A stretch of DNA of 64,000 nt from positions 2,696-66,695 of the forward strand of contig NMRA01000949.1 in NCBI GenBank assembly GCA_002633005.1, given 5' to 3'. Source of the stretch: Phoronis australis (Eukaryota; Phoronida; Phoronidae). This document shows positions 22,420 to 64,000 of this stretch, piece by piece; within the stretch, counting starts at the first letter, position 1, and the number at the start of each line of letters is the position of its first letter. The notes beneath the pieces are model-generated. The model saw only the letters and a program-made list of their open reading frames with translations. It was not told the origin of the DNA and searched no databases. The translations under genes and the position numbers were made by a program.

Positions 22420-23050
22420 TAACCTTGAAGACGTTTTGGCGTTATTTTCACCTTGTTTAGAAGACAGAAAGTTTCATGAGTCGCGAGACACTTGTGTAAG
22501 ACAGTCGCAACATTTGCAATTTTTTGTTTTCTGTTTTCATGGCTTTCTTTTATGGCAAGCTCAGGTATCTTAAACTTTAACGAAACGCGGGGAGGGTTTG
22601 GAAATTTATTTAGTCTGAATTGAATAAGAGTGTGATTGTTTCGTGTTTCCATTATTTCTAATGCATGACGTCAGAAACAAAAGAGTGAAGTTTAATGTCG
22701 TTCAACTGTGGTGGTCATTGTGTGCGACATAAAAAATTCAAAGATTATTTTGAAAATTCAATATTCAAGTCTGTTCATTTTCAAAACGTGCGATTACGTG
22801 TTGAAAAAGCGTAATAGTTGTAGATAAATTGCCAGCTTGTAGTCAATTTGCATTGAAGCGGAAGGAGTATTTTTAAAGGGCCGCCCTCATCATTCTTAGC
22901 TAAGCTACCGATCCTTACAAACGCGTACTACAATTTGTTAAACGACATTAGTTATCAAGTCAGCTACAAACACCAAGTTTGGCCTCCATTAACTAAAACA
23001 GATTGTGACCGATGAGTGACAAGCCCGATCCTGCCACCACGGTCGACACC
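22420..23050. other. Intergenic stretch without recognised features
   Basis: Nothing beyond AT-rich sequence. A 25-codon frame beginning MSDKPD at 23012 was considered and rejected. Confidence 0.45.
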
Positions 23051-23058
23051 CAGGCCGA

Positions 23059-23176
23059 GTTCTGTAGAGGCAAGAATCTCGCGAAGTAATCTAGAATGCT
23101 CACGTCCTTCCCTTGCAATATGTGGCGATGTCTTACGAAGTCTTACGTTTTCGTTAAGTTCTCAGGTTTATGAAAC
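23059..23176. mobile_element. MITE family D, copy 1 (diverged)
   Basis: It starts GTTCTGTAGAGGCAAGAATC then TCGCGAAG, like 31030 and 46710, and ends near TTTATGAAAC. The right inverted repeat is degraded. Confidence 0.45.
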
Positions 23177-23179
23177 GCA

Positions 23180-24790
23180 CGTCCATGCGCTATTGCGACT
23201 GACTCAAGTTGGTTAAAGATGAGAAAAATCGCACCACAATACTGACAGCAGGTGGAGTTTTTTTAAAGTTGAACTACTGATAATATACCGCGTCTCCATA
23301 TTAATTAATTAGAAACAGACCAGAACTCATTTCAAGAAAACCTAAGGGCCTGAGACTTGGAAATTTTGACTTGCGCCCCATACACCTAATTCACGCCGAC
23401 AGGAGGCGCGTTCCAAAACGAGGCTCGAGCTACGACAGCTCTGTTAGCTTGTCGGCACAGTTGTGTTCCGCGTTGCTCGACAGCTAGAAAAAATACAGAC
23501 ACTCAACTGTCTGCTTTACAATCCCTAAAGACGTTGAGATTCGGAAGCGTTGGGTCGTTGCCATACGCCGCGACGAAGCAAAATATGTCCGTGTGAAATT
23601 TATAAATGTTTTCGAAAAGTTAGATCATATGTTGTCGCATCTCGGTTGCCAAGCATCATAGAAATGACCAGAGAATCTTCGGCCAGCCACGCTGTGTTTT
23701 TATGACTACGGGTTGAAACATAATGCATTTTTCTTTCAAAAAAGGGCAGGGCCCTCAATCCCTCGATTTTGGGACCCAATATTGGCCATATTCTCCTCTC
23801 AAAAATATTGAAAAATCCCGCGAAATTCCCACCACGACGCATAAAAATTCCCCTAGTGATTGAAAAATTCTCTCTGAGTTCATATCACCTGTAATCACAC
23901 AGGTGACAATTTGAAAGAGCACAAAATGCTACTTTAAATTGAGACAGAGCCTATGAAAGCTTGCGACAGGGCGGGGTGCTATTGATGGTGATCGGGTGGT
24001 AGATTGTTACCCTCACTCGGAGAAAAATCTCAGTAGGCACTGGCACCTTTCCCCTCGGATGAACGAGGCTCTTGGAGAAACATGATAACTATGATTGCTT
24101 TGTCCAGTTAACTGAAATTGAGTTCTAAAACGAGGTTATGCTTTGGACAAACGAATTAGGTGTTTTAATTTTAAAATTCAACTTGGTCCAGATTGATATT
24201 TGAAATCTAACACATAAAATAGATGTAAGAATTATTAAAACCAAGAAAGCAGAATTGATGGTCAAATAATTTTTATTTTCAATTACGAGCCTGGTTTTTT
24301 ATTTTAATAAAAATATATTTGATAACATCAATTATTCTTTCAGATCAATGACAAATCAACTGTTAGTTCCATTGAGTGCCTACCTCACCAAGATCAAGCT
24401 ATGCTTGATGTTAATATTCTTGATCAACATATTAAACCAGATGTGACTAATTGCATATGACAGCCAACACTGTCAAATATATCTTCAACTCGTCAACAAT
24501 ACAAGCAGATGACCTGGTTCGTGTAGAAAGCACTTTGATCAACAATTTACAAGAAGAAACGTAACCCTGCATTCAGTGTAATACCTAATCCGTAACACTA
24601 CGATCGCCGCAATTTGGTCATATTTACTTTTCATGTTTCGAGCCTAGTTTTCCTAAAAAATAAACTCTTTCGTCAGACAACTCTTTTGTCTCTGTGGTTA
24701 ATTGTCGACACATTATTAAAATTTAATATCCAGGTTGGACTCGAAAGACCGGCTATTTAACTCACGCAATTATGTCAACTTCCGCTTTGT
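23180..24790. other. Intergenic stretch without recognised features
   Basis: AT-rich sequence with no convincing exon or repeat match within the window. Confidence 0.45.
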
Positions 24791-24804
24791 TTATCCGCCT
24801 CCTT

Positions 24805-25005
24805 AGGTCTACACAACTAAAAATACTAAATCTCACTTAAGGTAAAGTTCAAAGTCACCGACAATTATCCATAACCGCTATTTTCTGAGATAATTTATTC
24901 AAATTTTTTCTAGGCTGTGATGGACTAATAATTTCGTGGCTAAACCTTTATTCAGTAAATTACTGTAATTTCTGACTTCATAAAGCCACTTTCTCCTAAC
25001 ACCAA
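24805..25005 (+). mobile_element. MITE family C, copy 1 (diverged)
   Basis: It shares CTACACAACTA, TAAATCTCACTT, GATAATTTATTCAAATT and TAGGCTGTGAT with the better copies at 28838 and 49750. Confidence 0.45.
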
Positions 25006-25009
25006 ATGA

Positions 25010-27630
25010 TGTGTTTTATGAATCGCCATTGCTTACTATAAGCTTAAGTTGGACCTACGACTGAAAACAAAGCAACGAGTGTTTGCATTCCCGTGAACAC
25101 CGTGTGGAAAGCTTGTTATTTATGTCTGAGCGTGTTTCAAATCTTTTTTACCAACATCCAGAGCACAAAGCAAATGTCGCACAGCTCGCTAACAACTGTT
25201 TTATAATGCCACTGCAACATTGCTATATACTGTGGTTTTCGATCCCAGTTGATATGCACCTCTATAAGTATTCGCGGATAACTAAAATCTTTTCTTCAAA
25301 CAAAATATGACGAATGAAAATGTCACAGCAGTCTATGGGAGTGTTAGTGTTTTAAACCATTTTAAGAGCCATTCCACGAGAAAGTCAAAAGAAATCAAAA
25401 AATTAATCTAGCGGTCATCTTTTAAATTCAACTTAAACTTTGTGTGTGTGATGATGGCGTGGCTCTGATACAAAAATCCCCAATTTTGCACATATTGATC
25501 TCTTAGTTTTTACCTATAGGCCTTCAAAGGTTTAGGAAGAAAATGACACTTTTTTGCATACTGAAAGCAGCACAATTTTTTCAACACAAAAAACAGATCG
25601 ATTGCATGCCATGAAAGGAAACACATAACGAGGTTATGAAGTGGGACGTGATGACTACCAAATAAAATTGATACTAACAATTTCGCTGCATTCATCACGT
25701 GACAGGGGAGATAAACCCAGAAGCACCTTTGTAGTGTTGAAAGTGGGTGTCACTCAAGTGCCTCTACAAGCCAGTTTGTGGCGCTGCAGACATTGAAACT
25801 TTTGTTTGTGGATAGATCTTGGATGTGAACAAATATGAAAAGTCTTTCGATTGGGCTTTTTTTCATTTTTTGTTCCAAAATGCCCCAATGTTGCGCATTC
25901 TACACTTTTTAAAGGAACGTTTTTGTAACTTCATTATATTTAAAATGCTTTCAAGAAAAAGTGTTTAATGAAAATCAACATTTTACAATGTGATCCACTG
26001 AGCGTTCATAACTGACCGTGGGTCAGACGTTACGCAGACACATGGGTACATATTTGCCAGGTGTCAATGCCCAAAACGGTTTTGAGATTGACATGAATAA
26101 TTCATGTGATTTAATGAAACATTCCGATTTGTGCTCTATTTCAAGGCAATTTAGCTTTTATTTTATTACCATTCTTTTTAATTAAGGGTTCCAGACTGTA
26201 TGAATCGGTCGAATCGGAAATTATTTTTTCACTTTGAAGACAAAAGCCTACATCACAGGAAAGGCATCGACGTCTGAAATACAAAAATGAAAAAATCCCA
26301 TTAAAATTGCATGGTGCTTTCAAAAGTTATCGCTATTATTTGTCAAATTTTGACTCATTATTTTGATCGAATCTGCCATCTTGCTATATCAGCGGCACAG
26401 GTTACGAGTTTAAAAGTGCTTGTCAAAACATTATTTTCACAAATATTCTACAAGTAAAATTTAGTGATACATAGCCTTGCCTAACATTTCGTACACCAGA
26501 AGTTAATCACGCAGGTGTAACTTATTGAGGGGTTAAAGTGCTCACAATTCACGTTGGACAACATAGGGACTATTGCTGAACTGAAAAGCATGTTCAAACG
26601 GCTACATTGTCATCGGTGAAGATTTAACTAAAATGTATTTGTAGACTGCTACAAAAATCAGTATTGCACGTTTTTTCAGTTCTTGCAACATAACTAAATG
26701 GAATCTTTAATATATTTCAATGTGCAGTGCCCATTCAGTTAACCTTGCACTGCGCTAAAAATACCGTTGAAATTGTCCTGAAATCGTTTTTTGGCTGGAA
26801 AGTCAACTTTTGTTCAAGGTATGTGTAACAACAGGGCATATATTTTTCTGAACTTTATGCATAAATTGTGCTTTTGATTCATGTTTTGTAACCAGTTACC
26901 TCCTACTTCAAGATTTATCAAAGCAACACATTGTGAAAAATCTTACTTTGATTTACAGAAATGGGTTACATTTGGATTATAAAGTGTGAAGTTTACTCGA
27001 ATACTGCTGTCTCATAGCTTCATATTTTTATCATCATGCTTGCCAAATTCTAGTTTATGGAGGAACGCTTTTATGGTACTCAGTCGCCATGGTAACAATT
27101 ATGCATGTCTAGTTTCATACTTAACGTGTGTTTGGTTCAACCAGTGTTGTTGTAATTTTCCAAAATACATTCTGAAATTTTCCAAGGTACATTCTAAGTT
27201 ACTTACTGTGGCAAAAGGCTGATAGGATCATTCTATTTTGCGTATTATTTTGTACTGAGATCACTTTGCTAGGTGTACGCCTTAGCTACAATGAAACTTA
27301 AAAAATAAAGGCCCAAAAAATTCAACAAAAATTTTTGAAAATATCCCACCAAGAGGTATGTACGCACATTTTTTTCAACATCTGAATCGGTGACCCTAGT
27401 GTCGACCTTTTGATGCTCTCGTGGAATGAAAGTTAAGGAGTACGTAACCAAGGGAACAGTTTTGGCCAATCGTTTTAACTGATGGAGCGTCGATTTGTTG
27501 AAGGGGATATAACCCATCTTCCGTCACAAAAACTCGCATTTGATCATGAAACTGGTGCTTTGGTTTGACGACTTAACCATTGGCCATGTTGCAGATTGAG
27601 TTGACTTACAAAACATGTCAGTTGCTGCTG
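25010..27630. other. Intergenic stretch without recognised features
   Basis: No exon with family resemblance and no repeat recognised on either strand. Confidence 0.45.
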
Positions 27631-27634
27631 GCGA

Positions 27635-27738
27635 CACGGCTCGACTTCACAATCCATGTGAAAGCAACGCACCGTGTGGCAGAATGCACGGCTCGACTTC
27701 ACAATCCATGTGAAAGCAACGCACCGTGTGGCAGCATC
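27635..27738 (+). repeat. Perfect 52-bp tandem duplication
   Basis: CACGGCTCGACTTCACAATC begins at 27635 and again at 27687, and the units are identical through GCACCGTGTGGCAG. Perfect identity in noncoding DNA implies a very recent duplication. Confidence 0.9.
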
Positions 27739-28837
27739 CCGTAAAAATATCTAGATGTCTGTTTTGACTGGAAGCTTGTTTGTGAGAAATCGGCTATTCC
27801 TAATAGTATAACAAAACACTACAGACTTTGCTGCTTTATAGGTCTGCTCAAGGCCAATAACCTCGAGAAACGAAGCTTACCCAAAATAACCCCGACAAAC
27901 GTTTTCGTTCGTATGATGTGATTGCGTCTCTCAGTTGAAAGATTTTGTTGACTACGGTTGGAGTCGGCGATCAAGTCGCTCAGCGTTTGTGAATGGGAAG
28001 TGATGGCGTCTGAATAGCGGATATTTTTTTCATTTTGCTGTTTGTAGTTGGTGTGATAAACCAGCTAAATTGTCGCTCCTGGAAACGACTTGAATAATAC
28101 CGGAAAACTGCCGGATCTGGGATGAAGCAAGATGGGTGCATCTATACTTTTCTAAGGCAATTAATGTTCGCGTAATTCCTAAAAACGTCATGCCGTTTTT
28201 GATCGTGCGTGAGGCGGTCACTTTTCTCTGCCCCCACTTTAAACCCTTCCACACTCTCAGTCACAAATATGTCTATGGCTGCAACAACTTGCGACTGCAT
28301 GTGCAAGTTTTAAAAATTCATGTAGACCAGAATTTAGCTTGCAATGACCTTTGGCTGGCCCATCGTTCCAATTCATTTACAGACCATTAAAGCCATTCAT
28401 ATCTCACTCATCAAATCAATAAAGCGAACCTTAAACATCGCTTCTGCCTTTTGACATTTAAAAGCCTCTAAATTTCCAATATGTAAGATCAACAGACAGT
28501 ATTTGCAATGATTTAATACAAAAAGAATTATTCCGGCATGTGTTCACTATGCATGCGAAGTAGCAGTGAATGTGGGCTAATATGAACACGGCATCCAGTC
28601 TGTGAATTCGAGACAGTCTACCGTACGCAGAGGTTTTCGATCATGTCACTTGCTCGTAAGTTATTGAGTTGATATCTATGTTAAACACGATATTTTCAAT
28701 GAGTTTGCTGCCATTCACGGCTGAACGCCTCAGATACGGTGGACTGGCGTCTCTAATGATTTTCTCTCATGCTCGTTCGTTCATCTTGAAGGTAGGCCAA
28801 ACACGATTTTACTAATCTTCTCTAAGGACCTGATTCA

Positions 28838-29045
28838 CGAAAGGCGACTTGAGATGTAACCATAGATTTGGTGTTACGCTCCACACAACAATTTCTGAAA
28901 ACGAATTAAATCTCATTCAGAACAAGAATGCATAAAACCGCTAGATACTGAGACAATTTCTACAGATCAGATTATAAATCAACTGCGATACACTCATAAT
29001 TTCTTGGCTAACGGGTTATAGGTCACTTTTCATAAAACAGTACCC
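28838..29045 (+). mobile_element. MITE family C, copy 2
   Basis: Left end ATTCACGAAAGGCGACTTGA and right end TCACTTTTCATAAAACAG are inverted. The body has TTACGCTCCACACAACAATT and TTAAATCTCATT, as in the copies at 49750 and 53428. Confidence 0.6.
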
Positions 29046-29139
29046 AAGAAATCATTGATGGACTAACTATTAATTGAGCCTAACGTGGAGTATATTTAAA
29101 GGAGCAAAATAGAAATTTACGACCAAAAATGTATTTTTG

Positions 29140-29450
29140 TGTTATTGTTGGCTGAGACAGACCTTTTGAACTTATTGGCTATCACCAGAGCAACAAACCA
29201 ACTCACTCTGTTGTGTTTTTGTTATCTAAACGCCAATCGCTAATTCCCACCATTTTCTGCCAGCCATTCCCTGAAATCGAGGCAGGTGACCTAATCAGAT
29301 AAATACACTTAAATAGGCTGCCACTTACCAAATGAAGTTTAGGTCCCTCAGATATCGTTGGACAGCAACCGCGAGGGTTGTAAATTAGATTCCGTGCTGA
29401 TAACTGAAAACGAAGATTCTCGCCCATAATGTCACTTTAAATGGAACTGA
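29140..29450 (+). repeat. Dispersed repeat pair S, copy 1
   Basis: Collinear with 41690-42030: GGCTGAGA-AGA, CTGCCAG, CTGAAATCGAGGCAGGTGAC, GGGTTGTAAATT--ATTCCG-GCT, CTCGCCCATAATGTC. The tRNA B-box-like area suggests an old SINE, but no clear A box was found. Confidence 0.5.
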
Positions 29451-30429
29451 TGACATCAGTTTGAAAATATGTTCCTTTACTGGCGTTCCATTTCAGTTTG
29501 CGTTATAGTGAAATTCCGTGTCGATCGACTGTGGTGACCATTTGTAAGTAACGTCTGCACCACCATATACTCAAAAATTCACATGGAGTAGTTGCGAAAT
29601 GATTTTCGCCAAGTCTGCTAACGTGAGAATTCATTTTATAAAATGTCATTCTGTTTTTACACAAAGAGAGCGTCTTTGGTCATTATCTCGGGGAATTATA
29701 TATGTGACAAGTAGGAGCCGTGTGTAGAATGGCCGTCATGTCAGTTGTCGGTTGTTGTGGGTTTTTGATACGGTTTACCGAGTGTAGATGTGGATATTTA
29801 TAAGAAGGCAAATCAACCAACAGCGTTCACAAATCAAAGATATCCCATCTGCCGCCTTACGTGTGATTCTGTCCAATCACGTGTCATCACCATGGGCACC
29901 CACCGTTGGTCTGGGAATGTAGCCTCCTCACGGTAGGAAGGCAGATCTTCCGTCTGACTTTGGGGCAGACAAGAAGGCAAACCACGGGATATCTGGCCAG
30001 CTTTCCCATGTGATTACTCAGACGGCGGATGAGGCGTTCGATCTACTTTTTGACTGGACGGTACGTGACTGTTGGGTGTGGATAATAAGCTTTTTTAAAC
30101 AAACCCTGTACGTTTACTATTTCATTGAGCTTACAAGGGATGAGCCTGTCATGGCGGTTGCCTATCTTCCGTTCCACTTAACGCATTAAGATGCACATAC
30201 CTATTTGGTAGCACTGATTATGTTAGTGTTAAACCAACTATGATTTTAATACAATTCATCTGTTACTATCAAGCACACATAAAACTTCAACGTTTGCTAC
30301 GTTGGTTGTGGACACTCGATTTCTAAGTTCTCGGCTCAGTCTTCGGACTCTCGTATCGTTTCAGTTTCATAGCGCATGTCACTTCTGTTTATATAACCGA
30401 AGGTGAACTGACGGAGGTTTGAAGATAGA

Positions 30430-30660
30430 AAAAAGTAAGATACCCACCCTTTTTAGACATTGGACACGAAAAATGACCCATTTGCAGGTACCTTCTCTGA
30501 GAAAGGTATCTTTTTGTAGAGTTTTGTTCCAATGAGATAATTCTGATGTTTCTGGACCTCTAAAATTAAAGACTTGTCGAGAATTTAATGGAAATAGACA
30601 CAATGACATTCGCTGAAAATCCGAACGTAAAAACAACACCCATTTGAGCGGCACTTCACT
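30430..30660 (-). repeat. Internally repetitive element related to 31260-31560, inverted
   Basis: Read on the minus strand it contains repeated phrases such as AATGGGTCATTTTTCG, TACCTTTCTCAGAGAAGGTA and GATACC, resembling the ACCTTTTCGTAGGGGT phrases at 31360-31520 on the plus strand. Confidence 0.4.
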
Positions 30661-31029
30661 TATCTGTCTTCTATACTATTTTACACTATCTATCCGTTAC
30701 TTGCGCAAAAATAACCAGCTATGCTCGCAAACTGTTTCATGCGTTATCTTAACAGCATAAGTTGGCCAATCAGAGAGTATATTACAAAATCCATGTGTTC
30801 GTGTTAACAATGATTAGAGACTTAAAGTCGTTACTTTATTATACAACAGGGATCTCGAGTAATTAACTTATGAGTCAAGGTGTCGGTAATCACTGAGCAA
30901 ATCGACACAATGTTATTAGAATTGGAAAACTATCAATTTAGCGCGTTGTCTTTTCAAGCTGTGATGAACCGCGGGACGCATTCGCTACTCATCAGAGATA
31001 GCTAGGCGGCAGTCAGTTAGCAGGCGTAC

Positions 31030-31157
31030 GTTCCATAGGCGCAAGAACCTCGCGAAATCGCAAGATCACGGAAGGTTTTGCGAGGTGTCGCCATGTATAA
31101 CTATCGAAGTACGTGAACACATTGGCTTCACTCGCAAAGTTCTTGCTTATACGGAAC
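31030..31157. mobile_element. MITE family D, copy 2
   Basis: Left end GTTCCATAGGCGCAAGAAC and right end GTTCTTGCTTATACGGAAC are inverted matches. 128 bp, no coding. The interior has repeated TCGCGAA and TTGCGAGG words. Confidence 0.7.
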
Positions 31158-31259
31158 TCAATCCACTTGAGGTAATCAAAAGTTCAAAGACAAACATAGG
31201 CAATCGTCCCTTATTCCATCACTGCCCGGGAAATTTTCGGCTAATGTTTTTTCTCATTT

Positions 31260-31560
31260 ACAGATACAAAACTAAGATACTCACTCATGTAGGGAGTGGG
31301 AAGGTTCGAAAAATGGACCAATGTGTAGGGAGCTTCGATGAAAAATTTCTCCTCAGAAACATCACCTTTTCGTAGGGGTTATCTTCATGCAAAAGGTATA
31401 TATTCTATGACATGGTATCTTGGAAATGGAACATTTTGAGGTACAAACACTCAAAGTGGACCCTTTCGTAGAGGAGTGTGCAGAAAAATGCACCCTTTTA
31501 CCACGGGATTATGTCGCAAAAGAGACCTTTTCGAAGGTTTGCCATCCATCTCAGCGTCAC
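31260..31560 (+). repeat. Internally repetitive ACCTTTT(C)GWAGRG element
   Basis: ACCTTTTCGTAGGGGT at about 31364, ACCCTTTCGTAGAGG at about 31460 and ACCTTTTCGAAGG at about 31520 recur with roughly 60-100-bp spacing. It lies 100 bp from a family D MITE. Confidence 0.4.
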
Positions 31561-32580
31561 GTCCCCTGTGCTCTTCGGTATAAGAGTATTCTTTCTGGTC
31601 CCATCCTTCCCAGTCCGTGCATTTGAAATCCAGTATCATTGGGTCCAGCGTCCTTCCCTTGACGGTATATTTAGTTATCCATCAAGGTTCGTCCCTCCCA
31701 TTTTTGGGTCCATTGTTATATTTTCAAAGTGCAAACGTCCAGTCCAATGCTCGTGCTTATTCTTGATCAAGCCTGACGGAATGAAAATATTTTTTTTTTG
31801 TCATTGCGTTTGCAGGTTGCTTTGCCGGCATGTACATTTTAGCTGCTAACGCCTTGAAATACGTTGTGCGTGAAGTGGTCGTACGCTGAGATGCCCATTT
31901 CGCATCCTTCAGATGTGTTTTGTCCTACAGCCATAATTGACCGCGCATTGATTTTGGAAATCAGTAATGAAAACAATTGGTCATCAAAATGCGCAAGTTT
32001 TAGTCATAGCCATTAGCGAGCTATTTAACCGTCATAAAACAAAATTGGTAGAGACGTGATACTTAGTACTTTGACTTCAAGATAGTTGATTGAGTATTTG
32101 TTACAAAACTGCTTTATCGATGTAACAGTTACGATCTCCATACTCCATTTAAAGTTCATTTCGACCCTTTACAGATGAGAAAATCGCCTCCGTCAAGTAA
32201 TCACTGCGTCACGTGACAAGGTGTAGACCAACCAACACTCTCCGACCATGGTTTACGGTGGAGACACATCACGTGATCTTGGTGTTTTTTATCAAAGTAA
32301 ACCATCGACTGGTGAGGTGAATATCCTCGAAATAATTAAATTTTAAACAGAACAAGAACCAGTGAATTTGGTTTATAGCAGCAAATGAACCCCTTTCAAG
32401 TTCGGATACGTTATAGGGGGTTGCCGCGCTGCGCCTGATGTCAGTTCACGGATTGCTTTGTGAAGTGCAACAAATCATCCGATGCCGATTACTGCGTGAA
32501 CGGAGTGAAACCATAGAAGTCGGTTTATTAAGATTATAATGGAATGTTTTTAATGTTGAATTGTTAACCGGCAATGTTTT
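31560..32580. other. Region upstream of the receptor gene
   Basis: Presumed promoter-proximal DNA of the receptor gene. No clear TATA box, initiator or conserved site could be assigned. Confidence 0.35.
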
Positions 32581-32950
32581 ACATTCAAGAACTCGTTCAA
32601 CAATGGACCGTTGAATTGTGGCGTATGTTTTTGCAAGTCAATCACAGCCGGTCAAACTCAATTACCGCGTGTAAATCACAACAGGCGTTCACAAAGACGA
32701 GTGTTTGTGCAACTGGCTACAGCTAGATACCTGTGTGGTGCGAGTACCGCGCAAGATTGCGCGAAAGGCTTACAACGGACTCCAGTGTGCTCGTTCCAGT
32801 CGAGCGGCCGGCCATGAGCGGAGAGGTCGCACTGGAATAAATCAGGAGCTTCCATACTAAACGTGAGGTTAGGCGAAATTATAGTGCGTCCTCCTCAACG
32901 CGAAAGACGAGCGTGAATCTTATACAGAAAGGTGTTAATGTTCACGAAGA
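32580..32950 (+). other. Probable 5' untranslated region of the receptor gene
   Basis: This stretch directly precedes the signal-peptide ATG at 32951. A 68-codon frame at 32611-32817 is open but has no family resemblance; it is more likely leader sequence. The transcription start is not identified. Confidence 0.35.

Positions 32951-64000
<31,050 letters not shown>

Noticed and set aside
23012-23089. 25-codon frame beginning MSDKPD, like the start of thymosin beta
   Set aside because: No thymosin-like continuation, no usable donor in the right place, and the second half overlaps a family D MITE. The resemblance is six residues.
32611-32817. 68-codon frame upstream of the receptor start
   Set aside because: It is in the likely leader, with no family resemblance and no signal peptide.

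Overview
The window is an intron-rich, AT-rich, repeat-laden animal nuclear locus. Two multi-exon protein genes lie head to tail on the + strand, and everything else I can support is repetitive DNA. Gene content (a metaxin and a Cys-loop acetylcholine receptor alpha subunit), long introns, a tRNA-derived SINE, a Penelope-like element and many small inverted-repeat elements fit an invertebrate metazoan such as a marine deuterostome or lophotrochozoan. I cannot name the species. No prokaryotic gene, operon or CRISPR array is visible.

Region 1 (1-15448): a metaxin-1-like gene in eight coding exons (318 codons) whose junctions all join in frame. It encodes a mitochondrial outer-membrane import and assembly factor with metaxin GST-like N and C domains, a C-terminal tail anchor and an acidic tail. 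Coding exon 1 (1038-1106) sits inside a disrupted long inverted duplication (1-2709). Intron 1 also holds Helitron-like 3' ends, a SINE pair and a duplicated 450-bp repeat. Intron 5 holds a Penelope GIY-YIG fragment. Intron 7 holds two minisatellites (55 bp x5 and 61 bp x4).

Region 2 (15449-32950): about 17.5 kb of intergenic DNA with no recognisable coding exon. It contains a 2.2-kb terminal-inverted-repeat element, smaller inverted-repeat elements and dispersed repeats.

Region 3 (32951-64000): a nicotinic acetylcholine receptor alpha-type subunit gene, six coding exons visible, 488 complete codons, running off the right edge just after M4. The signal-peptide exon (32951) is separated from the rest by a 24.6-kb intron that carries four same-strand copies of a G-rich MITE, other MITE families and a roughly 740-bp GAT/ATG microsatellite with about 126 perfect units.

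The two genes have no evident functional link; one acts at mitochondria, the other at the plasma membrane. No wholly new biological system could be demonstrated. The most unusual structure is the inverted duplication around metaxin exon 1, in which one arm appears to have lost exon 1 by deletion between short inverted repeats.
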